This document shows positions 10,441-21,788 of a stretch of 64,000 bases of DNA, piece after piece. Numbering within the stretch: the first letter of the stretch is position 1; each line of letters starts with the position of its first letter. The position numbers were made by a program, and so were the translations under genes. The notes below the pieces were generated by a model, which worked only from the letters and a program-made list of their open reading frames with translations, was not told the origin of the DNA and made no database searches. This DNA is from Pseudeuparius sepicola (Eukaryota; Arthropoda; Insecta; Coleoptera; Anthribidae): the NCBI GenBank assembly GCA_963920635.1, contig OY987304.1, forward strand, positions 565,501 through 629,500, written 5' to 3'.

Positions 10441-11891
10441 GTTGGAAAAAATGTACGGCGAGGTTGCGGTTTGTCACGTCATGTTTGGTTTCGTATTTTT
10501 TGTTTTTTTTTCTTTTCTTTTTTTCTTTTTTTTTCTCTAAGAGTATTATTGTTCCACCTTCAAATGCTAGGGTCGATATTTAAGTTAAAACAAATCGTCT
10601 TTTAACACGCAATATTCTAAAAAAAAACATTAAATTTCAATATTTTTTATTGTTATCTAAATTTATTAAATAAACTGAAATGACGTAGCTCAAAATGAGA
10701 CGCTAAAGTAAGCCATTATAGTAGGTACTCTTTCTGACAGTTGGCCCTGGCAAGATGTAAACAAACCAAACGTCAGACACTTTCATCGTACCTTAAAACG
10801 TGGTCAGATATTAAAAAACAGGCCAATAAAGTATCATTTAATTGTTATCTATAACAGCGCAATTTGGTATGTTTGAACATCAAGTCAAGCAACCACGCGC
10901 ACGGTAGGTGTATCGATGGGTGATTTATTTTTTTAAGTTATTTTACCCAATAAATCTTCTTTTTATTCTATTTAAAAATATGTATATAATATGCTCAAAA
11001 ATAACTATTTTATTATTTTTATTTTTTTTATTTATTTTTCAATATAACAAAACGACGGCGTTCTAATATGTTGATTCTGACATAAAATCAGATCTAGTGG
11101 CCTGAAAGTAGGTTACCATTTATTTTTCTTACCCACATACTTTTTTACACATAAAAGCTGCTACTGTAGGTATTGAGCTCGTGGCAGATATGTACATATA
11201 TAGGTACAGTATCCTTGATGATTTATTTTGAAATTTAACTATGGGTTTAAAAAAGATGAGAAATGACAAATCAAACTCTCACTATCTGTCAAAAATTACA
11301 TTTTATAAGTGTCTAAAAATTGATTTTTGTTAAAAATTCGAAAAGTTTTACTGCAAGAAATTAAAATATTTAGTTTTTTGCTATATAAACATTTCTAATT
11401 TGTATCATTCTGTTAACTTTTTGTTACCAAATATCCATAAAATATGTCTTTAAAAAATGATATTAACACTTTAAAATTGTGTTGTTTGAAACAAAGCATT
11501 TAGGATTAAATTTGTTTACATTACACAAATGTATTTATTTTTATCAATTTTTGTCAAATTTAAAATTTGGTTCGAATTCAAAAAATTAATTAAACCGAGT
11601 GATTCAGTCACTGAACTTCAAAATTTTATGCAAAAGTGTATACCTACACACATATTTTCAGTTGACTGGATTCCTAATTAATTGTAAAAATTCGTCCACA
11701 TTTCAGAAAATAATCGCGAAAATGAAAGAGTTTTGAACAAAATTTGGAGATTTGTTTTTTTTTTATAAAATTAGAAAATGTGAAAAATAACAAAGTATCC
11801 TAACCTTCAAATTAAATTAAAAAACAAATAATATTTAAAACAATATATCGAAAGTAAAGAATTTTTCATAAAATCAGCAATGAAGTGTCTG
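10441..11891. other. AT-rich non-coding DNA
   Basis: Pyrimidine tract at 10495-10540. A diverged, inverted R1 remnant at about 10735-10790 (GGCAAGATGTAAACA and AAACGTCAGAC). Otherwise no gene or repeat recognised. Confidence 0.4.
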
Positions 11892-12114
11892 CCGCGCGTA
11901 GTCGGTTCATGGACGGGTGATCCCTTATTATTATTTTCTTGCCTAATAAAACATTTTTTTTCCGATTTCAAAAAAAATATAATATGTACCTCGGCACTGA
12001 AGTTCTTTTATGACTCGGGTGATTTATTTGCCTCGGCCAGAGGCCTCGGCAACTAAATTCCACATGAGTCATAAAAAGTTGAACTTCAGTGCCTTGGTAC
12101 ATGTAAATAACTAT
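11892..12114 (-). mobile_element. Repeat family R1, copy C, truncated
   Basis: Inverted orientation: hairpin end at about 11990-12110 and the adjoining body as far as CCGCGCGTAGTCGG; the rest is missing. Confidence 0.65.
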
Positions 12115-13445
12115 TTCAGTAGTTGTTTATAACCTTATACCTTGGCAGACGTTTCATTATAGCCTTGGGCTATAGCTGACCTCGGTGCTACCTCTCTCGG
12201 TCGATCTAATGTACCCCTCAGCTTTAAACAAAAAAAATTCCGACGCTGTTGAAATTTTTATTAATATGTGCAATAGATTCAAACAATTTAGACCCATTAG
12301 AATTTAGGTAGGTATATTTTAATAGAATTATTCTGAATCAGCACACTTTATTATTCACATAGGCATCTACCAAATAGTTGTTTAAAACCAACTTGATGAC
12401 TTCATTCTGTAGGAAACCCCAATAATCTAGTGTGGTTTCCAAAAGAAACTTGTGGTTACACTTTACACTTAGACGGAATATATTAGTTTAATCTTAGAAG
12501 CAAAATAGTTATCTACATTTGATTGGCTAGCTATGCCAGATTTGTCCTTGCCATTCGTTAGTCATAATATCATCCTTTTTGTGGCCATTGACCGAGGGAA
12601 TATCAAAAAGTACGGCTCTATTGTTATTCTAATTTGGAATTGGAAGGGACTTTTTTTGAATTGTGTAAAGGTAAAATCCGTTAAAAATATTATAGGTTAT
12701 GACCTGGAGGAAAGACAGTGTGATAAACTCAGTATTATTCAGTATATTTAAAGCTTGTTGCTATCCAAAAAATTCACTTAAAATTATTTTACAGTGCCAG
12801 AGACGTATGCATTTTTAAAAATAGTCCAACTATTAGTTCATTCTGCTTGGATTCTAGAAAAAAAATAGTGTCTGCCTCAAGTTTTTTTGGCAGGAGGCCA
12901 TTCAAAAAAATTGTAAACAGTCCACTTTGAATTTTTTTTATTCTGCAGTCGATAAACGAATGCCTCTCTAGCCGCGTCTAAGTTTTAACTCAGTATTAAT
13001 TTGTATTTCTTCTACAACAGTAGTAGCTCTGGATATTTAATATTATTATTTAGAATTGTGAGTACTTATAATACCTAGTGAAAGTTGAACATATTTCAGA
13101 TAAAAAAGTAATAGTGATGTGATGTTGATAGTACTATTGAAAATAAATAGGTTTTTTCTTTTTTACCGGGTGATAAAAAAAAATATTTTTTTTTTCGAAA
13201 AGAATTCTTGACAATGTGTGATATTTATGGCACCATTTGACAAAAAATCTGTGAAGTTTAAAAAAATTAGACACCTGCAAATATTGCTTTATTCTCGTCC
13301 TTGAACCTAGGGACAAACCGCGTGACCTGACAACACCGTCTCGCCCTCCCACAACCGCCACAGCGTTGCCATTTACCTCAATTTTCCTGATTTTTGGGGA
13401 AAATTTAAAAAATGCATTTTCGCTCATTTTCTTCATTCCTTTCAG
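12115..13445. other. Non-coding DNA upstream of the first coding exon
   Basis: No repeat or RNA recognised. The last 100 bases hold a reasonable branch and pyrimidine region leading to the acceptor at 13445. A small ORF at 12533-12751 lacks motifs and is treated as chance. Confidence 0.4.
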
Positions 13446-13662
13446 GTGAACGACTGAGAAACACGCACAAAACAAAATGGCGGACACGCAGCACTTTTGT
13501 CTACGCTGGAACAACTACCAGAGCAGTATAACTGCGGCGTTTGAAAATTTGAGGGATGACGAAGATTTTGTGGATGTCACTTTAGCGTGTGACGGCAAGA
13601 GTTTAAAAGCGCACAGGGTGGTGCTGTCAGCATGTAGTCCGTACTTCAGGGAATTGCTCAAG
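13446..13662 (+). CDS. br: broad core exon 1: start codon and first half of BTB domain
   Basis: Coding starts at the ATG at 13477, 31 bases after an acceptor (TCCTTTCAG at 13437-13445). The protein opens [17 protein letters not shown], the standard start of the BTB-ttk family, and continues through the BTB core with DVTLACDG and [16 protein letters not shown]. The exon stops at a GTAAGG donor after AAG. BTB domains mediate dimerisation and cofactor recruitment in the nucleus. The wording is closest to Broad rather than to Tramtrack, Lola or Fruitless (from memory of the family). No frame break is seen. Confidence 0.96.
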
Positions 13663-14765
13663 GTAAGGTAATTTTTCGATTTTCGAAAAAAAATTTTTAA
13701 GTCAGGTAAATAAATTTGGCACACCCGGTATATAGCATTATTTACAAATGTAGGATATTATTTACTTTTTGAAATTTTAAATACATTATATCTTGATATT
13801 TTGACAAAAAGAGTACCTAGGTACGGCCCTGGTTATTTTTTATCGTCCCGTAAAAATAAATTGAAAAGAGAAACAATATCTATGAAACAATAGAAAAAAT
13901 AAATTAGAAATCGCGACGTAGGTTGAAAAAATGCATAAAAATATTGTTGCACATAACAAATAAAAAAAATCTATTATTAGATGGACCCGCTGCACAAAAT
14001 TCGTAGTCAACATCGCCCAAATTTGTTTATTCGCCTCCCAAATGACGGCTTTGCATTCGCTTAACATCGAAAACATTTTTTTCGTCTATAGAAACTATAT
14101 ACTGAATATTTAAATATGAACATTTTCAAAACTAGCATAGGTTTTGAGTTGCTATTTCGATTGCCACAAAGTAGAAAGTCGTAGCGGAATTCTTGGGAAG
14201 ATAGTAACAACACAATATTTTACTTTGATAAAAAGTCAAGACACACATAACTATTTTATTTTTCTGCAGAACACATCGTAATAAAAAAATCTGTGATAAA
14301 ATGTTACATTAAATACGAATTTATCTTACTAATTACCCTATTTACAGTGATTTATCTAAAAAGAAATACTTAGATTAGTAATAATTTCATCCCATTATTA
14401 TTATAAAAAAGAGTTGGTAATAATAATCCCAGCATCGAGAATTATTTGTTATAAATTTTTCTCAGAATCGTAGAACTAAAAAATATATTTCAAGAGCAAA
14501 TAGACACAAGAAATTGACAATATCAATATTGTGCCTACAAACCTCTTAGTTTGTTGTTCGTATCCTACACACGGCATAATATATTTTTTATTTTTATTTA
14601 CTATACTTTCTGTCTCTTATACGGTTTTAAATGAACAAACTCCTAGGATCGGTAAAAAATATATCATAAAATATACAGGGTGATTCAGTTTAATTTTAGG
14701 ACACATCATCAGGTTATAGACTATTGTGTGGTATATAACTGATTCACTACATTTGTTTTTTCAAT
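13663..14765. other. Broad intron, AT-rich
   Basis: No gene. A lone mariner-type end (ATACAGGGTGATTCAGTTTA) at about 14676 is the only repeat sign before R1 copy D. Confidence 0.4.
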
Positions 14766-14914
14766 GAAGTGTCTCAAAACTGTCATTAAAAACTCAGAAA
14801 TCGGCACTGAAGTAGCCCATTATTGTACGATTTTTTCAATAAGTAGGCCTTGGCGAGATGTAAACATCAAACGTCAGACGCGCAGCCATCGCCTGTCAAA
14901 AGTGACCAAATATT
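14766..14914 (-). mobile_element. Repeat family R1, copy D, interrupted by a mariner remnant
   Basis: Carries the non-hairpin end of R1 in inverse orientation (AATCGGCACTGAAGTAGCCC to CAAAAGTGACCAAATATT) and stops where the next element starts. Confidence 0.6.
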
Positions 14915-15757
14915 CAAAAGTTTAGATACTAATACAAAGTTTTTTGTGACGCTATTGGACCGTGTACAGTGTGGTCTAGAAAGCCGTGGCAGACATAACT
15001 TATGTTTTTTTAAATGGAACACCTTGTTTATTTTTTCTTGAATTCTACGCATTTATCTGATTCCAAGGAAGTATATATTTTATGTTATATGTTCGCTCCA
15101 ACCGTTCCTTCAGAACTGAGCCTTTTTTGTGAGGGATTACTCCTTGGGTCATAGGTTGCCATGGAAGACAAATGCTAAATTATAGTACCCAATAATTATT
15201 GGCAGTTTGCAAGTATATTCAGGCTTTGGAAAACAAAATGGGCTTTTTTAAGATTTCAGAGAAAAATTAAGAAGGGAAATTGAGAAAGAAATCAGAAATT
15301 TTAAATAGTGACATAGTCAATAAACTTAATCAGATTTATTGTTTGAAATTTAATTTTTATCGAAAACGACAATCACATTTTTAGAAAAAGGATATACGTA
15401 TTACAAATGCTCCTCGTTCTTGCTCAATGCATTTATTGCTATTTGCTACTAGCTTTCTGTTTATTGAGTCAACGATAAAATTGCTGTGTTCAGTATTTAA
15501 TATGTGGATTTCTTCCCGAATTCTACCTTTCAGTGTTTCTACATTTCCCGGTCTGTCAAAATAAATTTTGTTTTTTAAATAACCCCACAAAAAATATATA
15601 AATATAATAATCCTTTTTCTAAATGTTACTGTAGTTTTCAATAAAAATTAAATTTCAAACAATAAATCTGGCGAAGTTTATTAACTATGTTACTATTTAA
15701 AATTTCTCATTTCTCTCAATTTCTCAAAAAACTTTGTATTAGTATCTAAAACTTTTG
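14915..15757 (-). mobile_element. Mariner-family remnant inserted in R1
   Basis: Inverted ends: CAAAAGTTTAGATACTAATA near 14915 and TATTAGTATCTAAAACTTTTG ends near 15757. Inner arms TTATTGTTTGAAATTTAATT (15339) and its inverse (15640) flank a coding remnant on the - strand. Confidence 0.55.
15381..15600 (-). pseudogene. Mariner-family transposase C-terminal fragment
   Basis: Frame reads YFLWGYLKNKIYFDRPGNV, then LKGRIREEI and NRKLVANSNKCIEQERGAF before a stop at 15381. YFLWGYLK is the segment just after the third catalytic Asp in mariner-type transposases. Upstream parts with the catalytic triad are gone. Confidence 0.65.
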
Positions 15758-16049
15758 TAAAAAACTTTTTTCTAATCTTAAAAACTAACAAGTTAAGGGG
15801 GTGTCAATTTATAGTGAGCCCCCTTTACATAGGTGCCTCGGCCAGAGGCCTCGGCAATTAAATTCCTCATACATATTGTCCCTTGAAATTTTTTTGTATC
15901 TGTCATAGTTTCCTATAATAAAACTGAATTACCCTGTACTTATTGTCCCTTTGTCCTATTTTAAACTTTTTTATTTGGAGATGCAGAGTGTTAATAATTA
16001 AAGCAGCGACTATCATGCAGTGAATATTTATTTTCTCTCTTTTTTTCAG
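15758..16049. other. Rest of broad intron
   Basis: Contains a short R1-like scrap (GCCTCGGCCAGAGGCCTCGG at about 15837) and the pyrimidine tract of the next acceptor. Confidence 0.4.
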
Positions 16050-16238
16050 TCTACACCGTGCAAACACCCGGTGATAGTGCTACAGGACGTCGCCTGGAGC
16101 GACCTGCACGCTTTGGTGGAGTTCATATACCATGGCGAGGTAAATGTCCACCAGAGGTCGCTGTCGTCATTCCTTAAAACCGCCGAGGTCCTCCGGGTCA
16201 GCGGTTTGACCCAACAACACGGAGACGGCAGGGAACAG
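16050..16238 (+). CDS. br: broad core exon 2: second half of BTB domain
   Basis: A 189-base exon in phase 0, preceded by a long pyrimidine tract ending TTTTTTTCAG and followed by a GTCAGT donor. It encodes 63 residues completing the BTB fold: [14 protein letters not shown], then [11 protein letters not shown] and [16 protein letters not shown]. These are the most conserved BTB-ttk motifs. It joins exon 1 as RELLK-STPCKHP, matching known Broad proteins. The end (HGDGREQ) leads into the variable linker. Confidence 0.96.
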
Positions 16239-16434
16239 GTCAGTTATTAAACCGATTTATATTTTTCGTTGCATCTTCTCTATTTTTGAACGGATTTTCC
16301 TCGTAGCGGTCGCGTTCGAAAGCGGAAAGATGCGGCTTTACTTTTCGAATGACAGTTTAGCGACTTTTGCAACATCCAAGATGGCGGGAGCCGTCGAACT
16401 TCGAAATAGTAAAAAAATTGTTTCTTCTTTACAG

Positions 16435-16622
16435 TTGGCTCAAGTTCAAAGTTTGGTTAGGTCGCAACAAGAAGCCCAGAGGCAGCTGCCGGCGCCGACA
16501 CCCAACCACCACCAGGGATTCACGGACAAACTGGTCGAAGACGCGTTGTTTCCGTCACCGACGTCGCCACCTCACGGGGCTGCCGTGAACCAGCTCCTAC
16601 GCCGGGCAGCCATGCAATTTAG
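16435..16622 (+). CDS. br: broad core exon 3: linker after the BTB domain
   Basis: A 188-base exon with acceptor CTTTACAG and donor GTTAGT, separated from exon 2 by a 196-base intron. It encodes LAQVQSLVRSQQEAQ, then a Pro/His-rich stretch, and FTDKLVEDALFPSPTS to the Ala-Met-Gln-Phe-Arg end. Q-rich and Pro-rich linkers of this kind follow the BTB domain in Broad and are likely disordered (inference). Splicing in phase 2 restores an Arg codon across the junction with exon 4. Confidence 0.92.
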
Positions 16623-17002
16623 GTTAGTTCTTTCGAAAAGAAACTAACGTAAAAACATGTTTTCCTGCTCCCTCCCCCGTAAGTTCACTTTACATACTCG
16701 CCAACAGGCCCGAAAGCGAAAGTCAAATGTTCGAGGTGCCCTGTTATTTTGGTTGCTAGCTGCGAAAGTGGTTGCTAGGTACAAAAAGTATTGCTTAGCG
16801 ACCCTTACGCAGCGAGGACCTTAAAACCATTAATAAAATATATGTGGAAACGCTAATCTTGCGTCAATTTTAATAGACTACACAACAATCGTTTTACAAA
16901 CTGGTTTTAATCATAAAGAACACGAATTATACCAAATAAAAATTAATAATTTAAGTGTTTCTCTGGCGTCAAATAAGAGCCGCATAACAGAACAAATTTG
17001 AC

Positions 17003-17110
17003 AAGCACCGCGCTACCGGTGGGGTAAGAGTACGCGATTAGTAATTCGAGATCCATGGTTCAAATCCCATACAAATTTCAACATTTTTTATTTATTTTTT
17101 ATTATCGCTG
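17003..17110 (+). mobile_element. tRNA-derived SINE or tRNA pseudogene
   Basis: A-box-like TGGGGTAAGAG at 17020-17030 and a near-consensus B box GGTTCAAATCC at 17057-17067 are about the right distance apart for an internal Pol III promoter. It is followed by an A/T-rich tail. The stem pairing needed for a functional tRNA is not obvious, so a SINE head is more likely. Confidence 0.5.
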
Positions 17111-17271
17111 CATTAGCTCTTATATTTATCACTGATTATCGTTTTTAGTAATTGAACAAAGGTTATTTTGAAGATCATTATTACTCACAATCTACTCCAT
17201 TTGTATTTAGAGCTTTATACAAAGTACCTATAACTTGAAATTTTCGGTAGCAGGAAAAATGTAATACATTG

Positions 17272-18409
17272 CACGGGCGTAGCCAGGATTTAGTTTTGGG
17301 GGGGGGGGTTAATTTGAGAAGTAAATAAAACAACAAAAATATACTTACATGAAATTTAATATCTATATATTCATCCGAAAAACTACGACATATTTATAAA
17401 GTTCTTAACTTTAAATGAAATGGATAAATTAATTTCGTTCCTCTGCGCTAAATCTAAAACCATTAAAGAAGAAATCTTCGGCTTTTTCTTTTAAATATAT
17501 CCACTACTTCATCTGCATGAATTTCTGTTCCATAGTGAATGTTCATTAGAGCCAAACCATTAAGTCTGTTTTCACTTGTAGTGTTTCGTAAATAGTTATT
17601 CAGTCTCCTTAGGCTTGAGAAAGACCTTTCTGGGGTAGCAGTGGATACAGGAATGGTAGCCAAGATTTGTAGTAATGTGTAAATATTAGGATAAAGGTTT
17701 TTATCGCACATATCTAGGCATTCCAAACTAGATTTCGGGGTAGGCAGCCTTCTTATCAGCATGCAAGGTAGCTGAAGCTTTGATAGCTAAATCCAAATTT
17801 GTTTCTTTATTAGAAACCCCTTGACCTTGACTACACCACTTTTTCCAGTAGACCATACCTTTAGGTTTATCACCCTTCCTTTTTTCCCCTCCATTTTTCG
17901 ACAATAATAATGATTCACGTATCTATCCTGAACAAGGTCATCGAATAACAGTGCACTAAAATTACTCACTTACACGGTACACTTAATTCTCTTCACTATT
18001 CGTTCACCACTTTTCACTTTTATTCGCTTCGAGTTCGCATGGAACAATACTGCCGTAAGCGCGGTCACGCGCCGCGGCGCCGCTTATATAGCAGCCCAGT
18101 AGCCGTCCAGAAACTTCCACGAACTTCCACAAAGTTCCGCTCATTTCGACCTAGGGGCGTGGCGAATAATCGAGAAACAACGCAAAGTGTCCCTACAATA
18201 CAAAATAGTTCGGCTGCAACTGCGTCTGCCTCTCGTCAAAAGATGGCGCTAGGCGCTACTATTACTACATAATATATTCAAACGTAATAATAATTTAACT
18301 CTTCACTCCTCGTATTTTTTCGGTATAATATTAGGTAATATTTTGCTTATTTCGGGGGAGGGGGGGGGGGTTTGAACCCCCGAAACCCCCCCCCTTGGCT
18401 ACGCCCGTG
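17272..18409 (-). mobile_element. hAT transposon, internally deleted, perfect 8-bp TSD
   Basis: Inverted ends CACGGGCGTAGCCAGG and CCTTGGCTACGCCCGTG, flanked on both sides by ATACATTG (17264-17271 and 18410-18417). G-rich and C-rich runs follow each end. Perfect TSD suggests a fairly recent insertion. Lies in the intron between core exons 3 and 4. Confidence 0.9.
17463..17762 (-). pseudogene. hAT transposase C-terminal dimerisation domain fragment
   Basis: About 99 codons: LLQILATIPVSTATPERSFS, SLRRLNNYLR and RLNGLALMNIHYG are the hallmark of the hAT dimerisation region (52-kDa-repressor/ZMYM6-like transposases). A separate frame at 17787-17969 may be the remnant of the N-terminal part joined across a deletion. 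Catalytic residues are absent; not functional. Confidence 0.8.
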
Positions 18410-18417
18410 ATACATTG

Positions 18418-18540
18418 CACGATGCGTAAGCTCTTTTTTGGCCTCGGAGGTACTTTTAATGACCGAGGCAACGCTCGCGTTGCCTCGGTCTTTAAACAAC
18501 CTCCTCGGCCAAAAAAGTGCACTTACGCATCTGGCAATGT
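18418..18540. mobile_element. Palindromic MITE next to the hAT element
   Basis: GATGCGTAAGCTCTTTTTTG facing CAAAAAAGTGCACTTACGCATC, with inner arms GACCGAGGCAACGC and GCGTTGCCTCGGTC around a 4-base loop. Ends about 55 bases before core exon 4. Confidence 0.6.
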
Positions 18541-18593
18541 AAATAACTATTATTGGTTAATAAATGTATAAAAAAACTGTCGTGTTTTTCCAG

Positions 18594-18802
18594 GAGAGAA
18601 AGAAGGATATCGTCCGACCCCGACGCGGACACGAAACGGGCAAGAGCAGACCATTTACTGACTAACAACAATAACAATAACAACGACATCCTGAGCGGGC
18701 ATCCGCACCCACCGCAGACGCAGCCCGCAGATTTTTCACCTTCCGGAATGAAAAACAACGCGCTGAATTTGAACCTTGCCAGCATGAAGAACGAAATAGA
18801 AG
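18594..18802 (+). CDS. br: broad core exon 4: linker with poly-Asn
   Basis: Acceptor TTTTTCCAG and donor GTAGGT. It encodes RRERRISSDPDADTKRARAD (possible basic nuclear-localisation cluster), a run of seven Asn from an AAC/AAT repeat, HPHPPQTQPADFSPSG and NLNLASMKNEIEG. The linker is known to vary in length among insects. The exon is crowded by insertions: a hairpin MITE ends about 60 bases upstream and a hAT-like element begins 21 bases after the donor, yet both splice sites look intact. Confidence 0.93.
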
Positions 18803-18937
18803 GTAGGTTGTGGACGCGCTATCAGGGCCGTATCTAGCGAAAATTTGGGGGGGGGGTTCAGGATCGGCTCAAGCTTTTGTGGGGATGAAAGTGGGGGCCC
18901 CGGTTAACCAATTTTTGAAAATTGATACGCCACTATA

Positions 18938-20711
18938 CAGGGTGATTCACGTAAGTGGTTCATTAGAAATTTACGGGGAAGGAGTGCGAATTTTAATTTG
19001 AAATTTTTGGTTACTTATATAACAGGTTATAAACTTTCTTTCTAAAATATTTTCAACTTCCGATCACTTCCGGTTATACCGGTAGTCGATGGCAACTTTG
19101 TTATTTCAAATAGAACACCCTATATATTATTACACCATTTGGTTCCCTATTAAATTCCAAATCTTTTTTCTGAATATAGTGTGTACCCTATTCCTAACCC
19201 TTTTCGAGATATTCGCATATTTTTTATTTTTTTGAGTGTTGCAGCCATCGACCATATTGATCATAACTTTGAAATTTATGAATCTGGAAAACTGAAATAT
19301 TGGACTGTCGTAGGCGAAAGTCAATTTTGTTAAATGGTCTGTATGCCATTTCAAAATATTGTACAGGGTGTTCGGGAAAAAATTCCCAATATCAACATCG
19401 AAAAAATGAAAAATCTCATTTTTTTCAGATGGAACCCATATTTTTTTATTACACCATTGAAATTCTTGTGAAAAGACAGTTCAAAAAGATATAACACACT
19501 ATATGTCTAAATGAAGCGGTTGCTTCGTTATTACGCGAAATATGTATTTTTGCTGCTCTGTATTAACAAAGATGCCATTTCTCAAGGAGCATTATAGGAG
19601 GCCATATAAAATGAAATAACGCAATTATATGTCAAGGTTAAAGGCTATTTAATAATATTTTTTCCCTGAGAAGCAACAATACAAAATTAAATAATACTAA
19701 CAATTACATAATAATAGGCACTAGAAGAAAAAACAAGAAACTACATATAAGTAAAACACTTTATTCATATTATGCTATTTACCTGTTACGTATTTACATT
19801 TGCTTCTCTTTGTTTGGACCTTGCCATGGACTATGAAAATTCGTTCGAAGTTTCCGAATTTTCTTTTCGTCAAAGGTGGTAAATGTAAATGCCTTTCATT
19901 AATTGTTCTTTCTAAAATTCTTTTACACTCCACGAGTGTAAAACATATTCAAAATATCTTCGTTAGAATAGTTAATTTGAGCCATTCTTGTCAACAGTTA
20001 ATATTTTTATTGTTTGGAACACAATAAATGACAATCACAAATGAAAAATCCATGGCCGCCTATTAGAAAAGGTCCGTTGTTTCTTGATATGGAGCAGCAA
20101 AAATACGTATTTTGCGTAATAACGAAGCAACCGCTTCATTTAGACATATAGTGTGTTATATCCTTTTGAACTGTCTTTTCACAAGCATTTCAATGGTGCA
20201 ATAAAAAAATATGGGTTCCATTTGAAAAAAATGAGATTTTTCAATTTTTCGATGCTGATATTGGGAAGTTTTTCCCGAACACCCTGTACAATATTTTGAA
20301 ATGGCATACAGACCATTTAATAAAGTTGACTTTCGCCTACGACAGTCCAAAATTTCAGTTTTCCAGATTCATAAATTTCAAAGTTATGATCACTATGGTC
20401 GATGGCTGCAACGCTCAAAAAAATAAAAAATTTGCGAATATCTCGAAAAGGAATAGGAATAGGGTACACACTATGTTCAGAAAAAAGATTTGGAATTTAA
20501 TAGGGAACCAAATGGTGTAATAATATATAGGATGTTCTATTTGAAATAACAAAGTTGCCATCGACTTCCGGTATAACCGGAAGTGATCGGAAGTTGAAAA
20601 TATTTTAAAAAGAAAGTTTACAACCTGTTATATAAGTGACCAAAATTTCAAGTTAAAATTCGCACTCCTTCCCCGTAAACTTCTAATGAACCACTTACGT
20701 GAATCACCCTG
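18938..20711. mobile_element. Outer mariner-type foldback
   Basis: Ends CAGGGTGATTCACGTAAGTG and CACTTACGTGAATCACCCTG with TA on both sides (18936-18937, 20712-20713). Arms of about 424 bp run to 19361 and from 20289; they would be contiguous and meet at a central TA if the inner element were removed. Confidence 0.8.
19364..20286 (-). mobile_element. Inner mariner-type element at the centre of the outer palindrome
   Basis: Ends CAGGGTGTTCGGGAAAAA and TTTTTCCCGAACACCCTG, TA at 19362-19363 and 20287-20288, arms of about 250 bp. Inside, on the - strand (about 20014 down to 19800), a decayed transposase start reads MAQINYSNEDILNMF and, after a frameshift, ERTINERHLHLPPLTKRKFG, like the DUF4817-type N-terminus. 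The remainder of the gene is lost. Confidence 0.75.
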
Positions 20712-21788
20712 TATATAATGGTATATTTTTTCATGTCACTTTTTAAAAACGTAGGCCGGGCGATGAGTTTAGATCACTTCAGTGACATAACTTATATAGA
20801 AATTAATTTCGAGTGGGGAGGGACAATTTTTGTGAATTTCTTTCAAACAAGTGCATTTAAAATAGCGCCGCAAACGAAATTTTTTAGAAATGTTAAGGAA
20901 AATTACTTAAAATTGGTCTTAGGAAATCCCAATATCTTCAGATTTTCAAGCTGCAGTGAATACTTTCAAATTGTGAAATGGTTTCGGCCCCGCCCTTTTA
21001 AATACGCTTCTGACTGGATAACCCTGTATGTACGCCGCACCGTTCGCACCCGCCTAGAGCCGGCCCCGGAGGGGTTAGACCAGTGGCTGTTGAAGTTGGA
21101 ATAGCCTTAAGGTTTAATAAACCTACTATTCTTAAATGGTTTTTAATAAAAAACTGAAACGGGTTTATGTTGAACAAGTTTTACATAAAAACTTAAAAAA
21201 TATTAAATATTAATTATTATAATAATAGCTGAATATTCCTTCTCGCATTTATACCTATCCCTTTTCTACTTATTTGATTTTTCATTATTACGGATATTAT
21301 TCCTATTCTTCGCCTGGCCTGACGACACCTTTAGAATTACCAGTAGGTATGGTAAAAGAATTCTTCGCGCCACTTGCCTAACTGAACCTTTCATAAAAAT
21401 AATAAATAAATATTCAAATACAAATTAGTACCTACTAATCTATTCATAAGAGACTTTTGGAATCCCCTATTCTCCTAATCCATGGGGCACGCAGCCATGC
21501 ACCACCGTTCACCGTTACTGTTGTCCAGTGTTTCCAGTTATGTTTTATTTTATTTGAAAGCATATTCTGACGATAAAACTCGGTACTGCACTGATCCGAA
21601 AATTACGTTTTGTTGGCAGTTTTCGGGCGAGTTTCCATACTCTCCTGGAAAACCAGTTTACTAAATTATTACACTCACTGATGCTCGGGGAGCTCGTTCT
21701 AGTGGTGGTGTAAAAGCATATAAAATGGTGGTATTTCGTGGAGGTTTGAACCCCCAAAACCCTCCTCAGATACAGCCCTGCGTACTAT

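Larger units (their letters stand above)
18823..21780. mobile_element. hAT-like element carrying nested mariner foldbacks
   Basis: Ends CAGGGCCGTATCTAGC and CTCAGATACAGCCCTG are inverted; flanks CGCGCTAT and CGTACTAT match at six of eight sites, the differences being transitions, so a decayed 8-bp TSD is likely. G-run and C-run subterminal sequence resembles the hAT element at 17272. Interior: nested foldback at 18938-20711, then about 1 kb (20712-21760) with no recognised gene. It starts 21 bases after the donor of core exon 4. Confidence 0.55.

Noticed and set aside
17003..17110. Functional tRNA gene
   Set aside because: Boxes A and B are present but acceptor and anticodon stems do not pair convincingly by eye.
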